From Heyndrickxia camelliae (lineage in GTDB: Bacteria > Bacillota > Bacilli > Bacillales > Bacillaceae_C), in assembly GCF_002844575.1 (NCBI RefSeq), contig NZ_PIQO01000003.1, positions 1-64,000 of the forward strand: a DNA stretch of 64,000 nucleotides, given 5' to 3'. Of the stretch, positions 9,821-18,075 are shown piece by piece (positions within the stretch are counted from its first letter, which is position 1; each line of letters opens with the position of its first letter). A model generated the notes under the pieces. It searched no databases. It was not told the origin of the DNA and saw nothing but the letters and a program-made list of their open reading frames with translations. A program made the translations under genes and the position numbers.

Positions 9821-10582
9821 TTAATTAAACTTACGGACAAACTGTTGAATAAGTACATTAACTTTTTTAGATTTTCTTGTTGGCAATTGATGGCCAGCCT
9901 TTGAAATAAAATGAACCTCAGTATCAATGAATTTTGGATATAGTCTAACATGGTGATTAATATAATCGGCCCTTGTACCATATATGAGCATAAGTGGTGC
10001 ATGAAGTTGGGAAATACGATCCATGCAATTAAAACATAAGGATTCTTTATAAAAAGCTGTCCAAATTTCCTTGTTTGCCTTTAAAATATGCTTATACAAC
10101 GCCTCTTGCAAATCCCTTTCGGGGAAATGACTGATGGATAATATTTTTGCTAATAATGTTGGAAAATGTTCTGCCATATACATTCCAAGCAAATGCTCTT
10201 TTTTTAAAACATCTGTATCGATTTTTGGGTATCCACCAGATAATATAACACCTTTCACATGGTTTGGGAATTGTATTGCATATTCTTGCACAATAATTCC
10301 CCCTGCTGAATATCCGAAAAGAAATAATTGTTCAAGATTTAACTTTAATCTAATTGCTTCTATTTCTTCTATATAAGTTTGTACAGAAATTGTTCGATCA
10401 GAGCTTGGGCTATCTCCGTGTCCACTTAAATCTGGTAGGATAATCCTGAATTGGTTCGCCAAAAGTGTTTGTTTAGCAAATGTTTTTCTCCCCATTCCAG
10501 GTGGATGAACAAATAGGATAGCTGTCCCCTCCCCTATATCTTCAAAATAAATATTCTTATTTTCCATCTTTGCAATTGGCAT
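9821..10582 (-). CDS. Alpha/beta hydrolase fold protein
   Basis: Single-domain alpha/beta hydrolase (253 aa). The oxyanion HPPGMG region follows strand 3. The nucleophile elbow is GYSAGG (Ser near residue 95). The acid is likely the Asp in YGTRADYINH, and the catalytic His is in SKAGHQLPT near the end. There is no signal peptide, so it is cytoplasmic. The start at 10582 is set by GGAGG 5 nt upstream; an ATG four codons earlier overlaps that site. Substrate is unknown. It lies alone between panF-yhdT and the deacetylase terminator. Confidence 0.85.
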   Translation of the reverse strand: MPIAKMENKNIYFEDIGEGTAILFVHPPGMGRKTFAKQTLLANQFRIILPDLSGHGDSPSSDRTISVQTYIEEIEAIRLKLNLEQLFLFGYSAGGIIVQEYAIQFPNHVKGVILSGGYPKIDTDVLKKEHLLGMYMAEHFPTLLAKILSISHFPERDLQEALYKHILKANKEIWTAFYKESLCFNCMDRISQLHAPLMLIYGTRADYINHHVRLYPKFIDTEVHFISKAGHQLPTRKSKKVNVLIQQFVRKFN

Positions 10583-10610
10583 TTTTTCCTCCATATAACT
10601 ATTTTAATAA

Positions 10611-10642
10611 TAAAAGGTGAAGCAAACCAGCTTCACCTTTTA
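10611..10642 (-). terminator. Terminator of the polysaccharide deacetylase gene
   Basis: A 13-bp perfect stem (TAAAAGGTGAAGC / GCTTCACCTTTTA, loop of 6) with A/T flanks on both sides, about 50 bp after the deacetylase stop and just before the hydrolase gene. Confidence 0.85.
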
Positions 10643-10694
10643 TTACAATGCCCTATTATCTTATTTTTATAAACCTTAAAAAGTAAAATAGTAT

Positions 10695-11705
10695 TTAACG
10701 ATATTTAAATTGCACTGGCTGCAAATTAGGGGAAATAGCTTCCATTTTATACCCTTTTTGTTGAAAATATTGAAGCACTTTTTCCAGATATTTAAAAGTT
10801 GTTGTTTTTTCGTGCATCAATATAACCAATGGTCTAGTCCCTGAGCAATTCTCCACCTGATTTTTTATCTTCCACACATATTCTCCTTTAGTCGTCTGCC
10901 AATCATCAGAATCAATATCCCAATCCCACATAATAAAACCTTCTAAATCACTTGCCTTGCGAAATGCCGGTTTCATATATGGAACCGAACCATATGGAAC
11001 ACGAATTAGCTGGGAATTTACACCGGTGATTTTCTTCAAGGTTTTGGATGTTTGGCTCATTTCCTTTACAAAGGCATTAGGAGAACGATAGATTTTATGA
11101 ATATCATGTGTCACACCATGTGAACCAATGGAATTTCCATCCCTCACCATTTGCTTTACGATTTTAGGGTATTTCTTAATATTTGGTTCAAGCATAAAAA
11201 AAGTTGCCTTTGCGTGGTATTTCTTTAGTAACTCCAATGTTTTCGCCGATGATATACTTGGACCATCATCAAATGTCAAATATACCACCTTTTGAGCTTT
11301 CGTACTAGGGGATTTCAGTCTTACTAGATTTTTATCATTTGATGCTGACTTTGTCTTTTGTTTATTTAAGAACTTTTTTGGTTCAGTTTTTGTTAATGGT
11401 GAAATTGCTATTTTCATAGGGGTTTCTTCTATTTCTTTCCACAATTCATTTTGGAGCATATTCTCCTCTTTTACTTCTTCATTAAAAACTAAATTATGGA
11501 TAAATGAATCCTGCAATATATTTTGCCTAGTTGGGTATATTTGATTAGGAGTAGCTTTCATTGTGGATGTATTTTTTGCTAAAGCTAAATCGCCTTCTGC
11601 TATTTTGCTATTGTAGAATAACAATAAAACAACGGAAATCAATAAAAAGCCAATGATATACTTTGCCAGTAATTTTTTATTATGATTCTTTGATGCTCGA
11701 TTCAC
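10695..11705 (-). CDS. Membrane-anchored polysaccharide deacetylase (NodB domain, CE4)
   Basis: Secreted or membrane-tethered carbohydrate esterase (336 aa). A short basic N-terminus and one membrane helix (residues about 14-32) are followed by a Lys/Ser/Thr-rich linker to about residue 135, then the NodB domain. Metal-binding and catalytic motifs are visible: TFDDGP (motif 1), SHGVTHD supplying the HxxxH pair (motif 2), RVPYGS (motif 3), DWDIDSDDW (motif 4) and the closing VILMHE (motif 5). It probably deacetylates peptidoglycan or another N-acetylated glycan at the cell surface. It starts at a GTG, 9 nt after AAAGGA. Confidence 0.9.
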   Translation of the reverse strand: MNRASKNHNKKLLAKYIIGFLLISVVLLLFYNSKIAEGDLALAKNTSTMKATPNQIYPTRQNILQDSFIHNLVFNEEVKEENMLQNELWKEIEETPMKIAISPLTKTEPKKFLNKQKTKSASNDKNLVRLKSPSTKAQKVVYLTFDDGPSISSAKTLELLKKYHAKATFFMLEPNIKKYPKIVKQMVRDGNSIGSHGVTHDIHKIYRSPNAFVKEMSQTSKTLKKITGVNSQLIRVPYGSVPYMKPAFRKASDLEGFIMWDWDIDSDDWQTTKGEYVWKIKNQVENCSGTRPLVILMHEKTTTFKYLEKVLQYFQQKGYKMEAISPNLQPVQFKYR

Positions 11706-11872
11706 CTATTTCAATCCTTTCCAGCCATTCTACTTTCTGTCCGCCACCCCTTTCATTAGCAACGAAACTCTCAATATATTAGACTTCAAAATGTTAAAAA
11801 CGTTACATATTTGTAATAATTAACATTATATAAGATTATATATACTTATGGTAGTGTTTATTATAAAAAATC

Positions 11873-11904
11873 AAAAAATCCCTCCATTTTAGGAGAGATT
11901 TTTT
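11873..11904 (-). terminator. Terminator overlapping the 3' end of the YyaL-type gene
   Basis: A 13-nt stem (AAAAAATCCCTCC with GGAGAGATTTTTT, one mismatch) overlaps the stop codon; the minus-strand arm ends in a T6 run. Confidence 0.75.
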
Positions 11905-14004
11905 GTAACTATCATTTGTTTGGCTTCCTCAATATTGTATATTGGATTTTTACAACTATATTGTTCACATACATATAATACAAAATCATGCTTTCCGTCA
12001 ATTTTATCTTTCCAGACTTGGAGTTCCTCTATATTGATTCTTTCTGGATTCGCAACCATCAAAATGTCAAATGGATGATAGCTTTCGTGATAAAAGTGAA
12101 TAAATTCTTTTATTTTATTATGATTTAAACCAGAAACAACCACTTCTTTTCCGCCTGCATACATTGCAATTACAGTTTGCAACATATATAACAGTCCATG
12201 AGGATATACTGTTGCATCGTGCTCGAAACTTACTAACAATTGATTTACTTTTTCTTGTAAGTCCATATCCTCTGTTAACTTCGCCAACCTCCATAACTGA
12301 AGGGAAGATACACTATTTCCCGAAGGAAGGGCTCCATCAAATCCTTGTTTTTCACGAAAAATTAAGGATTCTGCATCTGTACTAGTGAAATAGAACCCAC
12401 CATTTTGTTGATCCCAAAATTCATGAAACAAGATATTTTTTATTTTGATTGCCTGCTGCATATCATGAACCCTTTGTTCTGCTTCATACATCTCCAGATA
12501 AGCCCACAGCAAGAATGCATAGTCATCAAGATATGCCTTAAATTTCACATCTCCATCACGGAACCTGGCATACAATTGCTCCCCATTCCATAGCTTTTCC
12601 TCGATAAAAGTAATACTATTTCGAGCATGTTCAAGAAATTGCGGTTCTTGAAATACCATTCCAGCTTTTGCCAAAGCAGCGGCCATTAAAGCATTCCAGG
12701 AAGTTAAAATTTTATCATCAAGATGTGGATAAACCCTTTTTTCACGTTCCTTTAAAAGGATATTCTTCGCTTTTTCCAACTGCATCTTCACATTCTCGAC
12801 TGACAATCCTCTGTCACTTGCAATTTCTTCCAGTTCGGTTTCAATCATATTAGGAATATTGGATCCTTCAAAATTTCCTTCATCACTAATATCATACGCT
12901 TCACAAAAAAGCTCCCCTAATGTAAAATCAAGGATATTCAGTACCTCTGTCCGCGACCAGACATAATACTTCCCCTCGATTCCCTCACTGTCAGCATCTA
13001 TTGCTGAATAAAAGCCGCCATCCGCATTTGTCATCTCTCTCTTAATAAACTCAAAAACCTCATAAGAAATTTTCTTCCATTTCTCATTACGTGTTGACTG
13101 GTAGGTTTCAGCTAATACATATAACAGTAATGCATTATCATAAAGCATTTTCTCAAAATGAGGAACCAACCACATATTATCGGTTGAATATCTCGCAAAG
13201 CCACCTCCAATATGATCATATATTCCACCATTAGTCATTCCTTCTAAGGTTTCTTCCACCATAGTAAGAGCTGCATCTGTGCCGGTCCAATAGTAATATC
13301 GAAGCAAAAAGAGGAGCTGATGTGACAATGGAAATTTAGGAGCTTGCCCAAAACCGCCATATAACCTATCAAAGCTTTGAACAATTTCCTGATATGCTTT
13401 ATGTATTACATTTTCTGATATTTCCTTTCCACCCCCAGCGGTAGAACGTTCCTTTAATGAGGAAGTAATTTTATCCGCAATATTCTCGATATTATCCCTT
13501 TCCTGCTCATACTTCTCATGGAGCTGTGGAAGCACATCCATCATACCAGGACGACCATAATGACTTGTTTTCGGAAAATATGTTCCAGCATAAAAAGGCT
13601 TTTGATGAGGAGTCAAAAACACATTTAACGGCCATCCGCCTTGACCAGTCAACATTTGACAGACAGTCATATAAATCGAATCAATATCTGGCCGCTCTTC
13701 CCTATCGACCTTAATAGAAACAAAATATTTATTTAATAAATCCGCCACTTCTTGATCTTCGAAAGATTCTCTTTCCATGACGTGACACCAATGACAAGTA
13801 AATCTTATATAACTCCTTTAACTAGGAATAGCCTATAGACACAAAGACTGGTTTCCCCTCCCTTTTAGCCTTCTGGAATGCCTCTGGACTCCACTCTAAC
13901 CAATTAACCGGATTCGTTTTGTGTTGTAATAAGTATGGTGATTTTGATTCAACTAGCCAATTATACTTTGCTGAATGTCTATCTTTAGTTAAATACTCTT
14001 TCAT
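11889..14004 (-). pseudogene. YyaL/SPATA20-type thioredoxin-domain protein (DUF255), split by a 25-bp insertion
   Basis: The two reading frames together make one family-length protein (about 690 aa): a thioredoxin-like N-terminus followed by an (alpha/alpha)6 six-hairpin glycosidase-like domain. The first part (from ATG 14004) reads [20 protein letters not shown]...VFVSIGYS and then meets TAG. The second part resumes in another frame with TCHWCHVMERESFEDQEV, so the expected GYSTCHWC motif is intact except for 25 extra bases at 13800-13824. The insert brings an in-frame stop and a +1 shift. It also contains AAAGGAG, but the next ATG (13778) is about 35 nt further, so efficient re-initiation is doubtful. 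Family function is poorly known. The rest of the gene is well conserved, so the break is recent or an assembly artefact. Confidence 0.88.
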
Positions 14005-14013
14005 ATTATACAC

Positions 14014-14710
14014 ATCCTTTATCTTATTAAATGTTTACTACTTGCATTATGATGAACGGGTGTCTAATCCGTATGGTTTATTTATACAAGTAGCGTTCAT
14101 TTACTTTTATATTATCCTAATGAATATCATTTCAGCCAATAAAAAAAGACCCCATAACGGAGTCACATTTTAAATATAATTAATTTTAATGCTTATATTA
14201 TTTTTTACGGTTCTTAATCCCTTCTGTATCGTTCATATATTTTTCTTCAAAAACAGACTTTGAAGCTGTCACGGAACGTTGTAAGCTTAAAGAACCACTA
14301 CATAGGATTTCTTACTATGTCTTTGATATATTGTAATACAAAGGACAAAGAATTACTTCTCTTCGTTTACATGAGCATAAAGAAATTCCTTCTTATACAA
14401 TTACCGAAGATACTAAATTACTCATTAAAGTTAATTGAAACTCATTTTGACACCATTGATCATCTATAAATTTCACAGTGTTTATTTCCTCGCTAGCCAG
14501 AAATCCAATAGTACAGTAATATGATTTTGTTTGTCTAAGTCTTTATAATATATAGAAGGTATTTCTTCATATTAAAATATTTTCTCAACAACTAATTTAT
14601 CTATTTTAAGACTCATTTAGTTCATTCCCTACTTATAAAAACCAAATTTTATATTAATTGTATATTTAACATTATAATTTATATTTAAATAAGAGGAACT
14701 AATTCATCCC
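14014..14710. other. AT-rich intergenic stretch with no gene I can support
   Basis: Nothing recognisable apart from a terminator-like hairpin at 14141-14164. On the minus strand, just upstream of that hairpin, a frame of about 37 codons ends in ...DTEGIKNRKK and stop (14214 and up). It has no start codon or ribosome binding site and looks like the 3' end of a lost small gene. Confidence 0.4.
14141..14164 (-). terminator. Orphan terminator hairpin
   Basis: GACTCC pairs with GGGGTC (one G-T pair, loop of 5) on the minus strand, followed by T7. No intact gene precedes it on that strand, in line with gene loss upstream. Confidence 0.6.
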
Positions 14711-15934
14711 TCATTTAAACTTTCCTTTTTTCTCCCAAAACTTAGGTTCTTCTGCTGCTTTAAAGTTGTAGACAGGTTTTATAACTTTTATTATTTCAAC
14801 TGTATCCCCAATGTTGTCTAGTATGTCCTTCATCCTTTTGTAAGCCATTGGAGCTTCATCGATTGTGTCAGTTCCAACTGATGTAGTCCAAACATCTTTC
14901 ATTGTATCTTTATACTCTTCAAGATTTAATTGTTTACGAGCCATCGATCTACTCAATACACGCCCGGCACCATGAGGAGCAGAATAATTCCAGTCTGGAT
15001 TCCCCTTACCAATTGCAATAATACTACCGTCTCTCATATTAATAGGTATGATTAATCTTTCACCTTTTTGAGCTGATACTGCCCCCTTACGTAGAATCAT
15101 ATTGTCTGTATCAATATAGTTATGGATAGTATCAAATTCGTCAATTTTTGTTAGATTCATATGTGAAATTATGATATTGGCAATTTCTTGTCTATTATCG
15201 ACTGCATATCTTTGGGCAAGCTTCATGTCATGAATATAATGGTCAAAACTTTTACCCTCTAAATAAGCTAAATCCTTCTTAACTTTTGGAGTAGACTCAT
15301 TTAGTTTTTTAATTGTGCTTTGTATTTCAGAGTGTTTGCCTTCAGATTTAAGTTGATTAATTATTTTATTAACATCAACTTTCTTTAATTCCTGGTATGC
15401 TAATTTTTGATAGTAATTTGCAATTGTTGTTCCAATGTAACGACTACCTGTGTGGATTGATAAATAAAGAAATCCATCCTCATCCTTTGAAATCTCAATA
15501 TAGTGATTCCCACCACCAAGAGATCCTAAACTTTTATTTAATCTAATTGCACTTAATATGTTACTAGATTTAAAGTCTTCTACATTAACTGTTTTAACTT
15601 CCCTAATTTCCTCATGGATGTTTTGACCACTTGGAACATGTTCACGAATTACTTTGTCCAGTTTAGCATAATCAATTTCTTTTTCTTCTAATTGAACAGT
15701 TAAAACCCCACATCCAACATCCACGCCAACTAAATTAGGGACTACTTTATCTTTAATTTTTATAGTTGTACCGATTGTACACCCTTTACCCGCATGTACA
15801 TCCGGCATTACTCTAATTGTCGTATCTTTTAAGAATTCTTGATTACATAATTCTTTAATTTGTTCAATTGCTGAGTCATCAACAACATCCGTAAATATCT
15901 TTGCCTCTGTAAATTTTCCAATTATTAATTTCAT
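14711..15934 (-). CDS. rtcB: RtcB RNA ligase (3'-phosphate/2',3'-cyclic phosphate to 5'-OH)
   Basis: GTP- and Mn-dependent RNA ligase (407 aa) that joins 2',3'-cyclic-phosphate or 3'-phosphate ends to 5'-OH ends. Metal and guanylate-binding motifs are present in order: MPDVHAGKGCTIG, GVDVGCGV, GSLGGGNHYIE, HTGSR and APHGAGRVLSR, whose His is the expected guanylation site. The length fits the shorter bacterial RtcB subgroup. Bacilli do not need archaeal-type tRNA splicing, so a repair role for cleaved tRNA or rRNA is likely. A TPR protein and a TerD-like RNA-binding-family protein lie upstream on the same strand, separated by an IS3 relic. No archease or RtcA gene is nearby. Confidence 0.95.
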   Translation of the reverse strand: MKLIIGKFTEAKIFTDVVDDSAIEQIKELCNQEFLKDTTIRVMPDVHAGKGCTIGTTIKIKDKVVPNLVGVDVGCGVLTVQLEEKEIDYAKLDKVIREHVPSGQNIHEEIREVKTVNVEDFKSSNILSAIRLNKSLGSLGGGNHYIEISKDEDGFLYLSIHTGSRYIGTTIANYYQKLAYQELKKVDVNKIINQLKSEGKHSEIQSTIKKLNESTPKVKKDLAYLEGKSFDHYIHDMKLAQRYAVDNRQEIANIIISHMNLTKIDEFDTIHNYIDTDNMILRKGAVSAQKGERLIIPINMRDGSIIAIGKGNPDWNYSAPHGAGRVLSRSMARKQLNLEEYKDTMKDVWTTSVGTDTIDEAPMAYKRMKDILDNIGDTVEIIKVIKPVYNFKAAEEPKFWEKKGKFK

Positions 15935-16084
15935 TGTCCTTTACCGCCCTTTTTTCTATATAAAATTGCAATTATTCCTTTATATTCATATACCCACACA
16001 AAGATTAATTACATTTGGACTATTGTGTATTTCATTAAACTAAACCATGAATTAATCCATTTGTAAAGTACTTCCATAAATTAT

Positions 16085-16756
16085 CATTAAATTTTTCTAA
16101 TCAAAGATAAATCTCATCAGGTATTCTACCTCCAAACGAAGAAGCTCGTTTTCACCTTCTATTTTTTGTTCGTTCGTCAATTGTTTTTCTTCTATTTGTT
16201 TGTTTTTACTGTTCTTGGCTATATCAGACATGGATGGTCGCCCTTTCGGTTTACCAAGGGCTTCAGCTCCACCTTCAATAAAAGCTCTGTAATTTCGTTA
16301 TCATTGAAGGATTCGTTAAGCCAAACTTATGGTTTACCTTGTATCCCCGTTTTTTTAATTCTAGATGAATTTGACGATCCGTCGTTATGTTCATCGAAAA
16401 AGACTGGATAAGCTCTTCTGACTCAAGTACAGAACAACAATTCATTCTGATCAAGGATGGAATTACCAACATAGAAAGTGGATAAAAACTCTTAAAAAAA
16501 TAAGGTTGTTCAAAGTATGTCTAGAAAAGGAAACTGTTTAGATAATTCCCAATGGAAAACTTTTTTGGTTAAACAAGAGATGTACCATGGAGAGGCATTA
16601 TGTTCGTTTGAAGAATTAAAGAGTAAGATTGAAAGATATATAGATTACTATAATAAAAAAGTTGAAGCTATTGTAATAGAAATGAAGGATTTTTTTTATA
16701 GAAATAAAATAGTAAATACTCAGAGGAGAGATGTCATGCTCGTTAAAAAACCTTAA
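16085..16756. mobile_element. Scrambled IS3-family insertion sequence relic
   Basis: On the minus strand (about 16090-16390) there are OrfA-like pieces in two frames: FGLTNPSMITKLQSF and then EGGAEALGKPKGRPSMSD followed by a Glu/Lys-rich leucine-zipper-like end (GENELLRLEVEYLM). They are joined to an OrfB-like piece, IHLELKKRGYKVNHK. On the plus strand (about 16425-16756) the C-terminal OrfB region is readable: IHSDQGWNYQHRKWIKTLKK, then after a frameshift QSMSRKGNCLDN and YIDYYNKK with the last DDE-domain residues. Opposite orientations and several frameshifts show an inverted, inactive remnant. Confidence 0.8.
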
Positions 16757-16864
16757 GAGAAGTAATCCTAAGGCTTTTGAAAAATAATTACGGAATAATT
16801 GATTGTTAGATAATAATAAAGGTGGAAGATAAGATTTTGTACCTTTCCAACAAGGTCTCTACAC

Positions 16865-17527
16865 TTATTTTTGTAGCAATTCGTTTAGAGAATTATAAGT
16901 ATCTTCCATCATAAATACTCCTGTTATTCTCTCATTTACAAATTGGAAAATATCAAGTGGGTCATCATCATAATCATTAATTGCATCATTTTTATAAATT
17001 AATTTAACGTGAGATAAACCCTCCCGAATTAAATTTTTTCCTAACTCTCTCTTTCCCGTTTTTAAATAAAACTCTCCCAAATTGGTATAATTGTAAACAT
17101 AATTTGGATACTTTTGTATTGACTCATTTAATAATAATTCATATTTGTTTATATCTTCACTTTGAAAATGACAGGCAAGAAGGTAAGATAACATAGATGA
17201 TGTTTCCATATCAGCTGTATTTTTTATTTCCATAGCTTTCTTAACTAATGCTTCATCTAATCCACCTAGATACCAGTCAGTAAAAAATACTAATAGAACA
17301 AAAAATAACTTATTGTCTTTGTGGTAACTTAGTGCGGAGTAAAGATACTCTGATGCTCGTCCATAATCTTCAAGCGGAGATAGTGTTTCCAGTATAATTA
17401 ACCTATTCCACCCATCAACATCATATGGATTCACTTCTAGATAATTTTCCAATAACCTTTCAGCTGTTTCCAGTTCGCGATTTGAAACTAATTTATCTAT
17501 TATTTTGTGTATTTCTTTTTCTTTCAT
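16865..17527 (-). CDS. TPR-like helical repeat protein
   Basis: A 220-aa cytoplasmic protein made of helix pairs. Repeat-like units are visible at NRELETAERLLENYLEVNPYD, at DYGRASEYLYSALSYHKDN and, clearest, at YPNYVYNYTNLGEFYLKTGK followed by RELGKNLIREGLSH. No catalytic motif is seen. I placed the start at 17527 because GGAG lies about 8 nt upstream; an upstream in-frame ATG gives 15 more residues but no good ribosome binding site. It lies between the TerD-like gene and rtcB on the same strand, so it may be an adaptor in that locus. That role is inferred from position only. Confidence 0.7.
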   Translation of the reverse strand: MKEKEIHKIIDKLVSNRELETAERLLENYLEVNPYDVDGWNRLIILETLSPLEDYGRASEYLYSALSYHKDNKLFFVLLVFFTDWYLGGLDEALVKKAMEIKNTADMETSSMLSYLLACHFQSEDINKYELLLNESIQKYPNYVYNYTNLGEFYLKTGKRELGKNLIREGLSHVKLIYKNDAINDYDDDPLDIFQFVNERITGVFMMEDTYNSLNELLQK

Positions 17528-18075
17528 TTTACCACTCCAATTTACTGAAAACAGTTGCATGTATAACGACATGTGTAGGTGCGTTAGAATTCTTTCAATT
17601 ATATTGACAATTTCACTAGGATTTAGTGATAAAAGACATGCAATAGCAAAAAAAGATAAATGTAAAAATAAATAAACGGATGAACCGGTATGGTCAGTAA
17701 GAAAAGGTGGGACTCCAATAACAAAATTCTTTCATCATTTTATGAAATTTAATATAAGAAGTAATCATAGACACTGCAAACATTCCAAGTACCTTAATAT
17801 TATAATAGGATATAAAAATAAATTTATCCAATATCTCACTACTTTGACCATCCATTTATTATTCAAACAAAAGGAAAACACGATATAAATGTTAAATATG
17901 AATTTTTATAAGGAAAATACAAAATAAAAGAGGAAACTTCAATTTCTATTTCGCACTACAATGATAGAAGGGAAATTGAGTAGCCTCTTTTTAGTTATAA
18001 TTAGGAAAGCAATTTATCTAATTCATACTTAGATTATGTTGTTAGAAGGAAGATAAATTATAGCCTAATTACTTA
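17528..18075. other. Intergenic stretch with one strong nested hairpin
   Basis: No gene is supported. The only clear structure is the nested hairpin at 17926-17992. Given the TerD-like/Ro-associated family protein next door, this stretch is a place to look for a small RNA. Confidence 0.4.
17926..17992. terminator. Nested hairpin, possible bidirectional terminator or small RNA
   Basis: Outer stem AAAAGAGG / CCTCTTTT, inner stem TCAATTT / AAATTGA, with further short pairing (CTAT / ATAG). T-tracts occur on both strands (CTCTTTTTAG on plus, CTCTTTTATTTTG on minus). It lies about 85 bp beyond the end of the TerD-like gene. Confidence 0.5.

Noticed and set aside
14260-14469. 69-codon plus-strand frame as a gene
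   Set aside because: No ribosome binding site, no recognisable protein, and it lies in AT-rich debris.
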